DNA of 64,000 nt. It comes from JAEUMY01 sp033764435. GTDB lineage: Bacteria > Pseudomonadota > Gammaproteobacteria > Burkholderiales > Usitatibacteraceae. Below are positions 51,311-61,167 of this stretch, one piece after another. The number at the start of each line of letters is the position of its first letter. Position 1 is the first letter of the stretch. The stretch is from NCBI GenBank assembly GCA_033764435.1, contig JANRIX010000059.1, positions 242,812 through 306,811 on the forward strand. The letters run 5' to 3'. The translations under genes and the position numbers were made by a program. The notes beneath the pieces are model-generated. The model worked only from the letters and a program-made list of their open reading frames with translations. It ran no database searches and was not told where the DNA came from.

Positions 51311-52156
51311 TCAGGTCCCGGTCAGTTGCGCATGATGCCAGCGCAAGTGATCCGCCATGAATGTCTGGATGAAGTAGTAGCCGTGGTCGTAGCCTTCGTG
51401 GCGGCGTAGCTGCAAAGGCTGTCCGGCTTCCGCACAGGCGGACTCCAGCAGTTCCGGCTTCAGTTGCTCGTTGAGGAATTTGTCGGCCAGCCCCTGGTCG
51501 ATCAGCAGGCCGCGAGGGAACGGCGCCTTGGTGCGACGCATCAACTCGCTCGCGTCATGCTCCGCCCACCTCGCTCTGTCCGTGCCCAGATAGTTCGTGA
51601 ATGCTTTGACGCCCCACGGGCATTGCATGGGCGCGCAGATCGGCGCAAAGGCCGACACGCTGCGGAACACGCCCGGATGACGCAGCGCCAGGGTCAGCGC
51701 GCCGTGGCCGCCCATTGAGTGACCGAAGAGCCCGATGCGGCCTGACGCGACGCGGAATTGCTCCTGTACCAGCGGAATCAGCTCCTTCGTCAGCCAGGAT
51801 TCCATGCGGAAGTGTTTCGCCCAAGGTGCTTGCGACGCATCGAGATAGAAGCCCGCGCCGTGTCCCAAGTCCCAGTCCTTGTCCGCGCCTTCAATGCCTG
51901 TATTCCTCGGGCTCACGTCGGGGGCGATGAGCATCAGGCCCAACTCCGCCGCCAGTCGCTGCGCGCCGGCCTTGATCATGAAGGTCTCTTCGGTGCACGT
52001 GAGGCCGGCAAGGTAGATCAATGCCGGCACGGCGCCGGCCTTCGCCTGCGGCGGCGCGTAGACCGAGAAGCGCATGGGCAGGCCGATTTCGGCGGATGCA
52101 TGGGCGTAGAACCCCTGCACCCCACCGAAGCAGGCGTGTTGGCTCAGCGTCTCCAT
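51311..52156 (-). CDS. fghA: S-formylglutathione hydrolase
   Basis: This is a 281-residue cytoplasmic esterase of the FGH/esterase D family. Catalytic Ser147 is in GHSMGG, Asp225 in GLADKFL and His258 in YDHGYYF. ALIYLAGLTCTEETF and PDVSPRNTGIEGADKDWDLGHGAGFY are family-specific. It hydrolyses S-formylglutathione to formate and glutathione. Its start overlaps the adhC stop (TGATG), giving the standard formaldehyde-detoxification pair. Confidence 0.95.
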   Translation of the reverse strand: METLSQHACFGGVQGFYAHASAEIGLPMRFSVYAPPQAKAGAVPALIYLAGLTCTEETFMIKAGAQRLAAELGLMLIAPDVSPRNTGIEGADKDWDLGHGAGFYLDASQAPWAKHFRMESWLTKELIPLVQEQFRVASGRIGLFGHSMGGHGALTLALRHPGVFRSVSAFAPICAPMQCPWGVKAFTNYLGTDRARWAEHDASELMRRTKAPFPRGLLIDQGLADKFLNEQLKPELLESACAEAGQPLQLRRHEGYDHGYYFIQTFMADHLRWHHAQLTGT

Positions 52157-53262
52157 CAATAGATGACCACGGAGCGGATCGACTCGCCGCTCTTCATGAG
52201 ATCGAAGCCCTCGTTGATGCGGTCCAGCGGCAGGGTGTGGGTGATGAGAGCGTCGATGTTGAGCTTGCCTTCCATGTACCAGTCCACGATCTTGGGCACA
52301 TCGGTGCGGCCGCGCGCGCCGCCGAAGGCGCTGCCTTTCCACACCCGTCCGGTGACGAGCTGGAAGGGGCGCGTGGAAATTTCTGCGCCGGCTTCCGCCA
52401 CGCCGATGATGATCGATTGGCCCCAGCCCTTGTGACAGCACTCCAGCGCCTGGCGCATGGTCTTGGTGTTGCCGATGCATTCGAAGGAATAGTCCGCGCC
52501 GCCATCGGTCAGCTGGATGATGGCGTCGACCACGTTCTCGACATTCTTCGGATTGATGAAGTGCGTCATGCCGAACTTGCGACCCAGCGCCTCCCGATCC
52601 GGATTAAGGTCGATGCCGATAATCTTGTCCGCACCCACCATCTTGGCGCCCTGGATCACGTTGAGGCCGATGCCGCCCAGACCGAACACGACCACGTTGG
52701 CGCCGGCCTCCACCTTGGCCGTGAAGATCACCGCGCCCACGCCGGTGGTGACCCCGCAGCCGATGTAGCAGACCTTGTCGAAGGGCGCGTCCTTGCGAAT
52801 ATTCGCCAGCGCAATCTCGGGCACCACGATGTAGTTGGAGAACGTGGAGGTGCCCATGTAGTGGAAGATGGGCTTGCCGTCGATGGAGAAGCGCGAGGTG
52901 GCGTCGGGCATCAGCCCCTTGCCCTGAGTCGCGCGGATGGACTGGCAGAGGTTGGTCTTGCGCGAGAGGCAGAATTTGCAGGTCCGGCACTCGGGCGTGT
53001 ACAGCGGAATGACGTGGTCGCCTTTCTTGAGCGTCTTCACGTCGGGACCGACATCGACCACCACGCCGGCACCTTCATGACCGAGGATGGAGGGGAAGAT
53101 GCCTTCGGAGTCCGCGCCGGACAGCGTGTAGTAGTCGGTATGGCAGATGCCGGTCGCCTTCACCTCCACCAGCACTTCACCGGCCTTGGGGCCCTGCAGA
53201 TCGACATCCTCGATGGTGAGCGGAGCCTTGGCACTCCAGGCGACGGCGGCTTTGGTTTTCAT
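52156..53262 (-). CDS. adhC: S-(hydroxymethyl)glutathione dehydrogenase, class III alcohol dehydrogenase
   Basis: This is a 368-residue zinc-dependent dehydrogenase. The catalytic zinc site is seen in ATGICHTDYY and GHEGAGVVV, the structural zinc in PECRTCKFCLSRKTNLC, and the NAD fold in FGLGGIGLNVIQGA. QSIIIGVAEAGAEISTRPFQLVTGR is class III-specific. It oxidises S-hydroxymethylglutathione, coupled to FghA. Codons 153-156 (ANIR in EIALANIRKDAP) are written by a palindrome copy at a position where other class III enzymes are variable. The start ATG at 53262 is supported by family length. Confidence 0.95.
   Translation of the reverse strand: MKTKAAVAWSAKAPLTIEDVDLQGPKAGEVLVEVKATGICHTDYYTLSGADSEGIFPSILGHEGAGVVVDVGPDVKTLKKGDHVIPLYTPECRTCKFCLSRKTNLCQSIRATQGKGLMPDATSRFSIDGKPIFHYMGTSTFSNYIVVPEIALANIRKDAPFDKVCYIGCGVTTGVGAVIFTAKVEAGANVVVFGLGGIGLNVIQGAKMVGADKIIGIDLNPDREALGRKFGMTHFINPKNVENVVDAIIQLTDGGADYSFECIGNTKTMRQALECCHKGWGQSIIIGVAEAGAEISTRPFQLVTGRVWKGSAFGGARGRTDVPKIVDWYMEGKLNIDALITHTLPLDRINEGFDLMKSGESIRSVVIY
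52795..52806. repeat. GCGAATATTCGC palindrome copy 16
   Basis: A perfect 12-mer inside adhC, reading Ala-Asn-Ile-Arg on the minus strand. Confidence 0.95.
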
Positions 53263-53302
53263 GGGCGGTCCTGTGGGCGATGAGGAAGAAGATTGACGAA
53301 GA

Positions 53303-54301
53303 TTACAACGGACCCAGCGGCGGCTCCTGCATGGCCGCGATCTGCTCGCGCAATTCGAGGATGCGGTCCTGCCAATACTGCTGGGTGTTGAACCAGGGAA
53401 ACGCCATGGGGAACGCCGGATCATCCCAGCGCCGCGCCAGCCAGGCGGAATAGTGGATGAGGCGCAGCGTGCGCAGCGCTTCGACGAGATGCAGCTCGCG
53501 CCGGTCGAATTCACGGAAGTCCTCGTAGCCGGCAAGTACGTCGGAGAACTGACGTGTCATCGAGGCGCGGTCGCCGGAGAGGAACATCCAGAGATCCTGA
53601 ACGGCCGGACCCATGCGGCTGTCGTCGAGGTCGACGAAATGCGGACCTTTGCCTTCGCGCCAGAGGATGTTGCCGCCGTGGCAGTCGCCGTGGAGGCGAA
53701 TATTCGCAATGGTTCCAGCGCGCTCAAAGGCAGCCACTACCCCTTCGAGTGCCTGTTCAGTAGCCGCCATCCACGCATCGCGAATATTCGCAGGAATGAA
53801 ATCGTTGGCCAGCAGCCATTCACGGGGCTCCTCACCAAATGTCGAAATATCCAGCGAGGGACGTGTCGCGAATATTCGCGTGGCGCCTACGTTATGGATT
53901 CGCGCCAGGAATCGTCCCAGCCACTCCAATGTCTCAGGATCATCCAGTTCCGGCGCGCGGCCGCCACGACGCTCAAACAGCGTGAAGCGATACCCACCGT
54001 GTTGCAGCAGCGTGCGTCCACCGATGACGCTGGGCGCCACGACCGGAATCTCGGCGTCCGCCAGTTCCAGCGCGAACGCGTGTTCTTCGAGAATCTGTTC
54101 TTCGGTCCAGCGGCCTGGGCGATAGAACTTGGCGATGACGGGCACGGCATCCTCGATGCCCACCTGGTAGACGCGGTTCTCGTAGCTGTTCAGCGCCAGC
54201 TGGCGGCCGTCGGTGCGAAGGCCCGCGCTTTGGAGTGCCTCATCGACGGCGTCGAGGATGAGGTCTGGGGAAAGGTCGGAGAAGGGGGCGGTGCCGGACA
54301 T
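53303..54301 (-). CDS. srkA: stress response kinase SrkA (YihE-type)
   Basis: This is a 332-residue kinase-like protein. Matches to E. coli SrkA are LALNSYENRVYQVG, KFYRPGRWTEEQILEEHAFAL, LHGDCHGGNILW (catalytic loop, Asp206), FVDLDDSRMGPAVQDLWM and LRLIHYSAWLARRWDDPAFP. It belongs to the APH/ChoK fold; in E. coli it protects against stress-induced death. Three palindrome copies lie in this gene: codons 142-145 (RIFA), 171-174 (ANIR) and 199-202 (ANIR). The last directly precedes the catalytic loop. All three fall where E. coli SrkA differs, suggesting tolerated insertions or substitutions. Confidence 0.93.
   Translation of the reverse strand: MSGTAPFSDLSPDLILDAVDEALQSAGLRTDGRQLALNSYENRVYQVGIEDAVPVIAKFYRPGRWTEEQILEEHAFALELADAEIPVVAPSVIGGRTLLQHGGYRFTLFERRGGRAPELDDPETLEWLGRFLARIHNVGATRIFATRPSLDISTFGEEPREWLLANDFIPANIRDAWMAATEQALEGVVAAFERAGTIANIRLHGDCHGGNILWREGKGPHFVDLDDSRMGPAVQDLWMFLSGDRASMTRQFSDVLAGYEDFREFDRRELHLVEALRTLRLIHYSAWLARRWDDPAFPMAFPWFNTQQYWQDRILELREQIAAMQEPPLGPL
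53696..53707. repeat. GCGAATATTCGC palindrome copy 17
   Basis: A perfect 12-mer in srkA, codons 199-202, immediately before the HGDCHGGN catalytic loop. Confidence 0.95.
53780..53791. repeat. GCGAATATTCGC palindrome copy 18
   Basis: A perfect 12-mer in srkA, codons 171-174 reading Ala-Asn-Ile-Arg. Confidence 0.95.
53868..53879. repeat. GCGAATATTCGC palindrome copy 19
   Basis: A perfect 12-mer in srkA, in the other phase, reading Arg-Ile-Phe-Ala at codons 142-145. Confidence 0.95.
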
Positions 54302-54344
54302 GCCGCGATTCTACGCATGCACGTCCATGGACTTCTTCCGGCGA

Positions 54345-54842
54345 TCAGAACACGCCGGCTGCCATTCCCGCCGCCAGGGCCGCGCCGCGGTCCGAACACC
54401 GCTTCTGGTCCGCAGGCGTGATGTTCTTGCGCGCCAGGATGGCCTCGGGCGTTTGGGCCTGGGTGATCACCACGACCGGATCGGCGATGCGCTTCAGGCG
54501 CAGCCCGGTGGCGATGCGCTCCACCTGCTTCACCGTGCCCTGACCGTCAGAGCCCGCGCACACCATCAGCGCATAGGGCCGGCCGTTGATGCGGTCGAGA
54601 CAAGGGTAGTAGATGCGGTCGAAGAAATCCTTCATCAGTCCGGCCATCGAAGCGAGGTGTTCCGGCGTGGCGAAGATATAGCCGTCGGCCGCCAGCATCT
54701 TCTCCGGCGTGGCGTCGCGGGCGTGCTCGATGTCGATCTCGACTTCATTGCCCGCCGCTTCGACGGCGCCGCGGACGGCTGCCTCCACCATGCGGGCGGT
54801 GCCGAACGTGGTGGAAGTCCAGATGATGAGAAGGCGCTTCAT
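54345..54842 (-). CDS. flavodoxin-like FMN-binding protein
   Basis: This is a 165-residue protein of the flavodoxin/WrbA fold. The phosphate-binding loop is WTSTTFGTARMVEA (9-22) and the flavin-side loops are ATPEHLASMAGLMKDFFDR and CAGSDGQGTV. It likely uses FMN for electron transfer or quinone reduction. It is in the same direction as srkA, 43 bases away, and may be co-transcribed. Partner enzymes are unknown. Confidence 0.85.
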   Translation of the reverse strand: MKRLLIIWTSTTFGTARMVEAAVRGAVEAAGNEVEIDIEHARDATPEKMLAADGYIFATPEHLASMAGLMKDFFDRIYYPCLDRINGRPYALMVCAGSDGQGTVKQVERIATGLRLKRIADPVVVITQAQTPEAILARKNITPADQKRCSDRGAALAAGMAAGVF

Positions 54843-54987
54843 GCGAGTCAGTTGGGGTCGGGATCGGCCGGGTCAAGTCAGCGACACGCGATTTGACACT
54901 GAAACATCGATGTCATTTGCAACTTTTCGCCACAGGGGTGGTGAATCCGCAGTGGGGTTGTGTTCCCGAACATGGCGCTGGCCCGGC

Positions 54988-57165
54988 TCAGGCCGCCCGG
55001 ATAAACGGGAAGCTGCGATGGCGGTCACCGGACAGTCGCGCGATGGCATTGGCCACGGCCGGGCAGATGAGCGCCGTCGAGTATTCCCCCATGCCGTGCA
55101 CCTTGTCGCCTTGATCGATCAGGTGGACGTGAATCGGCGGAATGTCGCGCATGCGCGGCACCGGCATGTCGTGGAAGTTGGACTGCGCCACGGCACTGTC
55201 TTTCACCGTGATGCCGCCAAAGAGTGCTGCGCCGAGGCCCATGACCACACCACCTTCGGTCTGTGCCTTCAGCTGATCGGGATTCACCACTCGGCCGGCA
55301 TCGACCACGCAATCGACCCGATGCACCTTGGGTGCGCCATCGACAATCGACACCTCCGCCATGAGCGCGAAGCCGGCGTTGTTGTAAAGCTGCAGGCCCA
55401 TGCCCCAGGCGCGGCCGGCGGGCAAGGACTTGCGCCACGCGGTCTCGGCATCGAGGCGTTCCAGCATGGCCATGGCGCGCGGATTCTTCACGTTGCGCCG
55501 GCGGAATTCCAGCGGATCGATCCTGGCCAGCGAGGCCAGCTCGTCGATGAAGCACTCGAGGAAGAAAAGATTCTGCGACATGCCCACGCCGCGCCAGATC
55601 CAGGGCGTGAACGGGGAGGGCATGTCCAGCCAGCGGGTCTCGCGATCGGGCAGCTCGTAGACCGGGGACGAGATGCCTTGGCTCGCAAAGAAATCGGATT
55701 CGCCGAAACTATTCTTTTGATTTGCGCCAAAGAACGGTTTGCTGATGCTGGGGCAGGCCACCTTGGCGAGGAATGCAGTGATGCGTCCGTCTGCGTCCAC
55801 CCCTGCCTCAAACTGCGCTGCGGCGGCCGGGCGGAAGTGACCCATGCGCAATTCGTCCGCGCGCTCGATGACGAGCTTCACCGGCGCGGTCGTTTTCATC
55901 GCCAATTCGATGGCCGGGCGCACGAAATCGGTGGCCGCGCGGCGACCAAAGCCACCGCCAAGCAGTTCGGTGTGGATGCGAATATTCGCATCTGCCAGTC
56001 TGCTCACCGCCTTGGCCGCCTTCAATGTCTCTTCCTGATCCTGCGTACCCACCCAGATATCGAGCACACCGTTCCTGAACTGCGCCGTGCAGTTGAGCGG
56101 CTCCATCGGCATGTGCGGGAGATAGGGCGCGTCGTAGATGGCGCTGTGACGGATGGCAGCGGCGGCGAGTTTCTCTGCGGGCAGGCCATCCTTGCGCACG
56201 ATGACGCCATCGCGAGTGAGCGTGCCACGCAGGGCGGCGACCAGGGCCGCGCTGTCTGCGGTCGCCGCGTCGGGTTCCTGCCACGTCACCTTCAGGCGCT
56301 GCTTGCCGCGTGTGGCCGCGAAGAAGCCATCGGCAACGACCGCCAGACCAGCGGATACCGGCAGGACGGCCTTCACACCCTTCACCTTGAGCGCCTCATC
56401 CGAATTGAACGTGCCCACGCGGCCGCCAATCTGCGGCGGCAGGACCAGCAGCGCCGTCAACATACCGGGCAACTGTTTGTCGATGCCATAGCGTGCCTTG
56501 CCGATGACCTTGTCCGCGCTGTCGATGCGCGGCATGTGCTTGCCGACGATGACGCTGGCCGTGCGCGGCTTTGGCGTCGCCGTGGGCAGCGGCTGCGCGC
56601 GTGCGGCGGCGACGAGGCCGGCATAACTCAGACGGCGACCCGAGTCGCGATGGATGACCTGGCCATTCTCTGTGAGGCAGCTGGTTGCCGGCACACGCCA
56701 TTGCGCGGCGGCCGCATCAATGAGCGCCAGGCGGAGGGACGCCGCGGCGATGGACAGGGAATCGAAAAAGGCGGAGACGCCGGTGCTGCCGAACGTCGCC
56801 TGTTTGCGCAGCAATGGATCGCGGAAGCGTTCCAGGTCGGCTGCGGCAGAAACTATACGAATGTTCGCAATGGCGACATCCAGTTCGTCGGCCACGATCA
56901 TGGCCCATGCCGTCCACGTGCCCTGGCCCATTTCCGACTTGGGGCATATCACAGCGACCCGGCCTTGCGAATCGATGGTGAGCCAGCCTGATTCCGCGCC
57001 CATGCGCGGCGCAGCGGGTGCGGCGGCACCGGTGCCTTGCGCGTCAGCGTGTGGCGCGGGCAGGCCGAACGCGACGGTCAGGCCGAGTGCCGAGGACGCC
57101 TGCAGGAAGCGGCGGCGCTGCGGTTGTTTGATGGCTGTTTCGAGATCAAGAATGGAAGATTGCAT
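54988..57165 (-). CDS. orphan molybdopterin-binding subunit of xanthine dehydrogenase family
   Basis: This is a 725-residue protein of the isoquinoline 1-oxidoreductase beta / aldehyde dehydrogenase large-subunit type. It has a twin-arginine-like start (QPQRRRFLQASSALGLTVAFG), so the holoenzyme is probably exported through Tat. Typical motifs are KSEMGQGTWTAWAMIVADEL, ELLGGGFGRRAATDFVRPA and PSPFTPWIWRGVGMSQN. Neither the [2Fe-2S] small subunit nor the FAD subunit is adjacent, so its redox partner is encoded elsewhere. Codons 393-396 (ANIR) come from a palindrome copy, with a degenerate relative (ACGAATGTTCGC) at 56857. Confidence 0.88.
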   Translation of the reverse strand: MQSSILDLETAIKQPQRRRFLQASSALGLTVAFGLPAPHADAQGTGAAAPAAPRMGAESGWLTIDSQGRVAVICPKSEMGQGTWTAWAMIVADELDVAIANIRIVSAAADLERFRDPLLRKQATFGSTGVSAFFDSLSIAAASLRLALIDAAAAQWRVPATSCLTENGQVIHRDSGRRLSYAGLVAAARAQPLPTATPKPRTASVIVGKHMPRIDSADKVIGKARYGIDKQLPGMLTALLVLPPQIGGRVGTFNSDEALKVKGVKAVLPVSAGLAVVADGFFAATRGKQRLKVTWQEPDAATADSAALVAALRGTLTRDGVIVRKDGLPAEKLAAAAIRHSAIYDAPYLPHMPMEPLNCTAQFRNGVLDIWVGTQDQEETLKAAKAVSRLADANIRIHTELLGGGFGRRAATDFVRPAIELAMKTTAPVKLVIERADELRMGHFRPAAAAQFEAGVDADGRITAFLAKVACPSISKPFFGANQKNSFGESDFFASQGISSPVYELPDRETRWLDMPSPFTPWIWRGVGMSQNLFFLECFIDELASLARIDPLEFRRRNVKNPRAMAMLERLDAETAWRKSLPAGRAWGMGLQLYNNAGFALMAEVSIVDGAPKVHRVDCVVDAGRVVNPDQLKAQTEGGVVMGLGAALFGGITVKDSAVAQSNFHDMPVPRMRDIPPIHVHLIDQGDKVHGMGEYSTALICPAVANAIARLSGDRHRSFPFIRAA
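55978..55989. repeat. GCGAATATTCGC palindrome copy 20
   Basis: A perfect 12-mer within an 18-bp palindrome (GATGCGAATATTCGCATC, 55975-55992) inside the molybdopterin-binding gene, reading Ala-Asn-Ile-Arg. Confidence 0.95.
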
Positions 57166-57347
57166 GATGACTCCGGCATTGCGTACGGTGTCATCATGCC
57201 TGCGTCAAATCACGCCGGCGCGATCATCCCGACGAAATGCGGAATCGCGGGCGCGGGTTGCGCTTCATCCGGGATTTTTTGCGCCGCACTGGGCGTCACA
57301 GTGATTGGGCGTCAGGCCGCACGCCGATCCGTGGCCTGCCCGGCTGC

Positions 57348-57698
57348 TCAGTCGGCCTTCTCGCCCTTCTCGCCCTTTGACTTCGGCGGCTTGCACGCCG
57401 TGGTCACGCGCAGCGTTTCCGTGCCATCCGGTGCCGGTGCGGTGAGGATGGCGCGCTTGCCGGGCCGCACCGACGCGACGCGCGGCACGGCACCGCGCTG
57501 ATTGAACACGAATTCCACGCGGCAATGGGCGATGGCCTTGTCACCATTGGCGATGACCACCTTGGGGTTGGGACCGCCCGTGGCATCGGCGGTGACCTTC
57601 ATGCCGTTCATGTCCTTCTTGTGATCGAGATCGTAGGCCAGGGTCGGTAGGGCGACGCTGCACGCGACGAGGCAGGCTGCTGCGAATATTCGCTTCAT
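57348..57698 (-). CDS. hypothetical exported protein
   Basis: This is a 116-residue protein with a signal peptide ending near residue 23 (LPTLAYDLD). A palindrome copy covers codons 3-6 (MKRIFA), right at the initiation region, so the repeat is part of the signal peptide. The mature part ends with a Lys-rich tail (KPPKSKGEKGEKAD) and has two cysteines (HCRVEFVF and TACKPP) that may pair. Not recognised. The gene reads leftward, divergent from asnS. Confidence 0.65.
   Translation of the reverse strand: MKRIFAAACLVACSVALPTLAYDLDHKKDMNGMKVTADATGGPNPKVVIANGDKAIAHCRVEFVFNQRGAVPRVASVRPGKRAILTAPAPDGTETLRVTTACKPPKSKGEKGEKAD
57682..57693. repeat. GCGAATATTCGC palindrome copy 21
   Basis: A perfect 12-mer covering codons 3-6 of the exported protein gene at 57348-57698, between its ATG and its signal-peptide core. 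Confidence 0.95.
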
Positions 57699-57817
57699 GA
57701 TTCGGTTCTTTCTTGTGTGCACCGGGAGTCCAGGCAGTGTAGTCCCGGGCTGGCAAGGACGACAACATGAGGCAAACGGGTAAAATCTTGCGCTTCACTC
57801 ACGTTCCGCTTCTCGCC

Positions 57818-59221
<1,404 letters not shown>

Positions 59222-59247
59222 CGACCGCGATGGTGAGAATTTTCTCG

Positions 59248-59772
59248 ATGCGAATATTCGCAGCATTGCTGCTGTGGGTTGCCACTACGGGTCACGCCCA
59301 GCTTCGCAACGTCGAAGGCATCGACAACTACATTGAGATCACGCCAAAGCTGTCCGTCTCAGGCCAGCCCACGGCAGCCCAATTGGAGCGCTTCAAGGCG
59401 CTCGGCATCGAGGCAGTCGTGTACATCGCGCCGCCCCAGGTGGGCACCAGTGTCAGGGAAGAGCCGCTGCTCCTCGGCAGACAGGGGCTGCTCGACGCCA
59501 ACATCCCGGTCAACTTCGGCAACCCCACGCAGGCGGATTTCGACGCCTTTGCGGCAGTGCTCTCGGCGTGGAAGGACAAACGCGTGCACGTGCATTGCCA
59601 GGTCAACATGCGCGGCTCGGTGTTCATGTTCCTGTATCGCGTCATCCACGACAAGGTGCCCGCCGAGCAGGCTTACGAAATCGTGCGCAGAATCTGGGTG
59701 CCCGACCCGGTGTGGCGCAAGTTTCTGGTTGACACGCTGAGGCAGCGTGGCATCGCGTTTGATCCCCTGTAA
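59248..59772 (+). CDS. dual-specificity phosphatase-like exported protein with Cys-X4-Arg loop
   Basis: This is a 174-residue protein with a signal peptide to about residue 18 (TTGHAQLR). It resembles bacterial protein-tyrosine or lipid phosphatases: ITPKLSVSGQPTAAQLERFKALGIEAVVYI is the N-terminal motif and VHCQVNMRGSVFMFLYR is the phosphate loop. The loop is Cys117-X4-Arg122, one residue shorter than the standard Cys-X5-Arg. The ATG at 59248 overlaps palindrome copy 22 (MRIFA); the alternative ATG at 59230 lacks a ribosome-binding site. It follows asnS by 26 bases and may be on the same transcript. Confidence 0.7.
   Translation: MRIFAALLLWVATTGHAQLRNVEGIDNYIEITPKLSVSGQPTAAQLERFKALGIEAVVYIAPPQVGTSVREEPLLLGRQGLLDANIPVNFGNPTQADFDAFAAVLSAWKDKRVHVHCQVNMRGSVFMFLYRVIHDKVPAEQAYEIVRRIWVPDPVWRKFLVDTLRQRGIAFDPL
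59250..59261. repeat. GCGAATATTCGC palindrome copy 22
   Basis: A perfect 12-mer that begins with the last base of the ATG at 59248, so it codes for MRIFA at the start of the phosphatase-like protein. Confidence 0.95.
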
Positions 59773-59803
59773 CGGTCTCAGGCAACAATTCGCAGCGGCC
59801 CCC

Positions 59804-59815
59804 GCGAATATTCGC
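59804..59815. repeat. GCGAATATTCGC palindrome copy 23
   Basis: A perfect 12-mer, intergenic, 23 bases upstream of the carbonic anhydrase start. It is the last copy before the right edge of the window. Confidence 0.95.
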
Positions 59816-59838
59816 CTGTTCCACTCTCTGAGCGCACC

Positions 59839-60513
59839 GTGAACGAATCCGCCAAGTATCTCCACAACCTGTTCTTCAACAACCGGGACTGGGCTGCGCG
59901 GATTCGAGAGGCGCAGCCGGATTTCTTCGAGAAGCTGTCTCACCAGCAGGCGCCGGACTATCTGTGGATCGGTTGCTCCGACAGTCGGGTGCCGGCCAAT
60001 GACATCGTAGGCCTGCTGCCGGGCGAGCTGTTCGTCCATCGCAACATCGCGAACGTGGTCGTGCACACCGATCTCAACTGCCTGTCGGTGATGCAGTTCG
60101 CCGTCGACGTGCTGCAGGTGGAGCACATCATGGTGGTTGGCCACTATGGTTGCAGCGGCGTGCGCGCCGCGTTGTTTGGCGATCGGGTCGGGTTGGCCGA
60201 CAACTGGCTGCACCACATTCACGATGTCAGCGACAAGCACCAGGCGGTGCTGGCCGGGGTGGCATTGCCGGAAGATCGGGTCAACCGCCTGTGCGAGTTG
60301 AATGTCGTGGAGCAGGTCGCCAACGTCTGCCAGACCACCATCGTGCGCGATGCGTGGTCGAGGGGCCAGCCGCTGGCCGTGCATGGCTGGATCTATGGCC
60401 TGCATGATGGCCTGCTGCGCGATCTCAATGTGACGGCCAGCAGCCTTGACGAGGCGCACGCCGCGCGCCAGATGGCGCCGCAGGCGCCTTCGCTGCCGGG
60501 CCAGGCGCGCTAG
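59839..60513 (+). CDS. can: beta-class carbonic anhydrase
   Basis: This is a 224-residue zinc enzyme interconverting carbon dioxide and bicarbonate. Zinc ligands are Cys46, His102 and Cys105; the dyad Asp48-Arg50 in CSDSRVP completes the active site. Further motifs are HRNIANVV and VVGHYGCSGVRA. The start is GTG at 59839; it is the first good start after the palindrome and no ATG fits. The palindrome copy lies 23 bases before it. It is probably cytoplasmic and housekeeping. Confidence 0.94.
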   Translation: MNESAKYLHNLFFNNRDWAARIREAQPDFFEKLSHQQAPDYLWIGCSDSRVPANDIVGLLPGELFVHRNIANVVVHTDLNCLSVMQFAVDVLQVEHIMVVGHYGCSGVRAALFGDRVGLADNWLHHIHDVSDKHQAVLAGVALPEDRVNRLCELNVVEQVANVCQTTIVRDAWSRGQPLAVHGWIYGLHDGLLRDLNVTASSLDEAHAARQMAPQAPSLPGQAR

Positions 60514-60656
60514 CCGCCGCGCAAAGCGCGTAGACTGCGGCATTCATTTCAGTCGAATCCAGGAGCGCACAGTCGGCATCGGGCCGGGGAAAGCCATGCA
60601 CGCCGAAGCGGGTGAGTCATCACCGGCCGGCCATCCCACCCCGATTGGAGACTGAC

Positions 60657-60815
60657 ATGATCACCTGGAGCACCGACAAGCTGAAGAAGGAAATCGCCAA
60701 GGGCGAAAAGCGCAAGTGGCAGCATCTGCCGCAACTCAAGGCCGAACTCGGTCGCCGGGAGCCCGGCGCCAGCGCGCAGGAAAAGGTCCTCGCGCCCAAG
60801 TTGAAATCGCCATGA
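60657..60815 (+). CDS. hypothetical small protein
   Basis: This is a 52-residue lysine-rich protein (ITWSTDKLKKEIAKGEKRKWQHLPQLKAEL), start ATG at 60657 with TTGGAG six bases upstream. It has no signal peptide or membrane span and is predicted helical. Its stop overlaps the ATG of the following gene (ATGA), so the two are translationally coupled. No recognised family; a small RNA- or protein-binding adaptor is possible but not supported. Confidence 0.6.
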   Translation: MITWSTDKLKKEIAKGEKRKWQHLPQLKAELGRREPGASAQEKVLAPKLKSP

Positions 60816-61078
60816 GCGCCCCTTTCATTGCCGAGGATGTCTCGCTCATCGAAAACAACTTCAGCGCGGATTCCCGCGACAAGGACGGCTTCCGGGTCGT
60901 CACCTTCGAGCCGAAGCGCGCGCTGAAGCTGCATATCGCCACCGCACAGATTGTTCACATCGAAACCGTGCGCGACAGCAAGGCTGGCGAAGCCCGAGCC
61001 ATCATCACCCTGACCAACGGGCAGCGGCTGATCACCCGTCGCGGCGTGCCGCAGTTGCTGGCCGACCTGGGCGGCTGA
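60812..61078 (+). CDS. hypothetical protein
   Basis: This is an 88-residue protein (ATG at 60812, overlapping the previous stop). Beta-strand pattern in FRVVTFEPKRALKLHIATAQIVHIETVRD and a C-terminal helix QRLITRRGVPQLLADLGG suggest a compact mixed domain. Not recognised. It is paired with the small Lys-rich protein upstream, so the two may interact. Confidence 0.6.
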   Translation: MSAPFIAEDVSLIENNFSADSRDKDGFRVVTFEPKRALKLHIATAQIVHIETVRDSKAGEARAIITLTNGQRLITRRGVPQLLADLGG

Positions 61079-61167
61079 CCGGGGCAGCTGAGCCGCCGAA
61101 CAGCGCCTGCCCACCAGCACGGGCGGGCGCCCGTTAGAATGACGTTTTTCTTCCACGGGCTGCCCAC

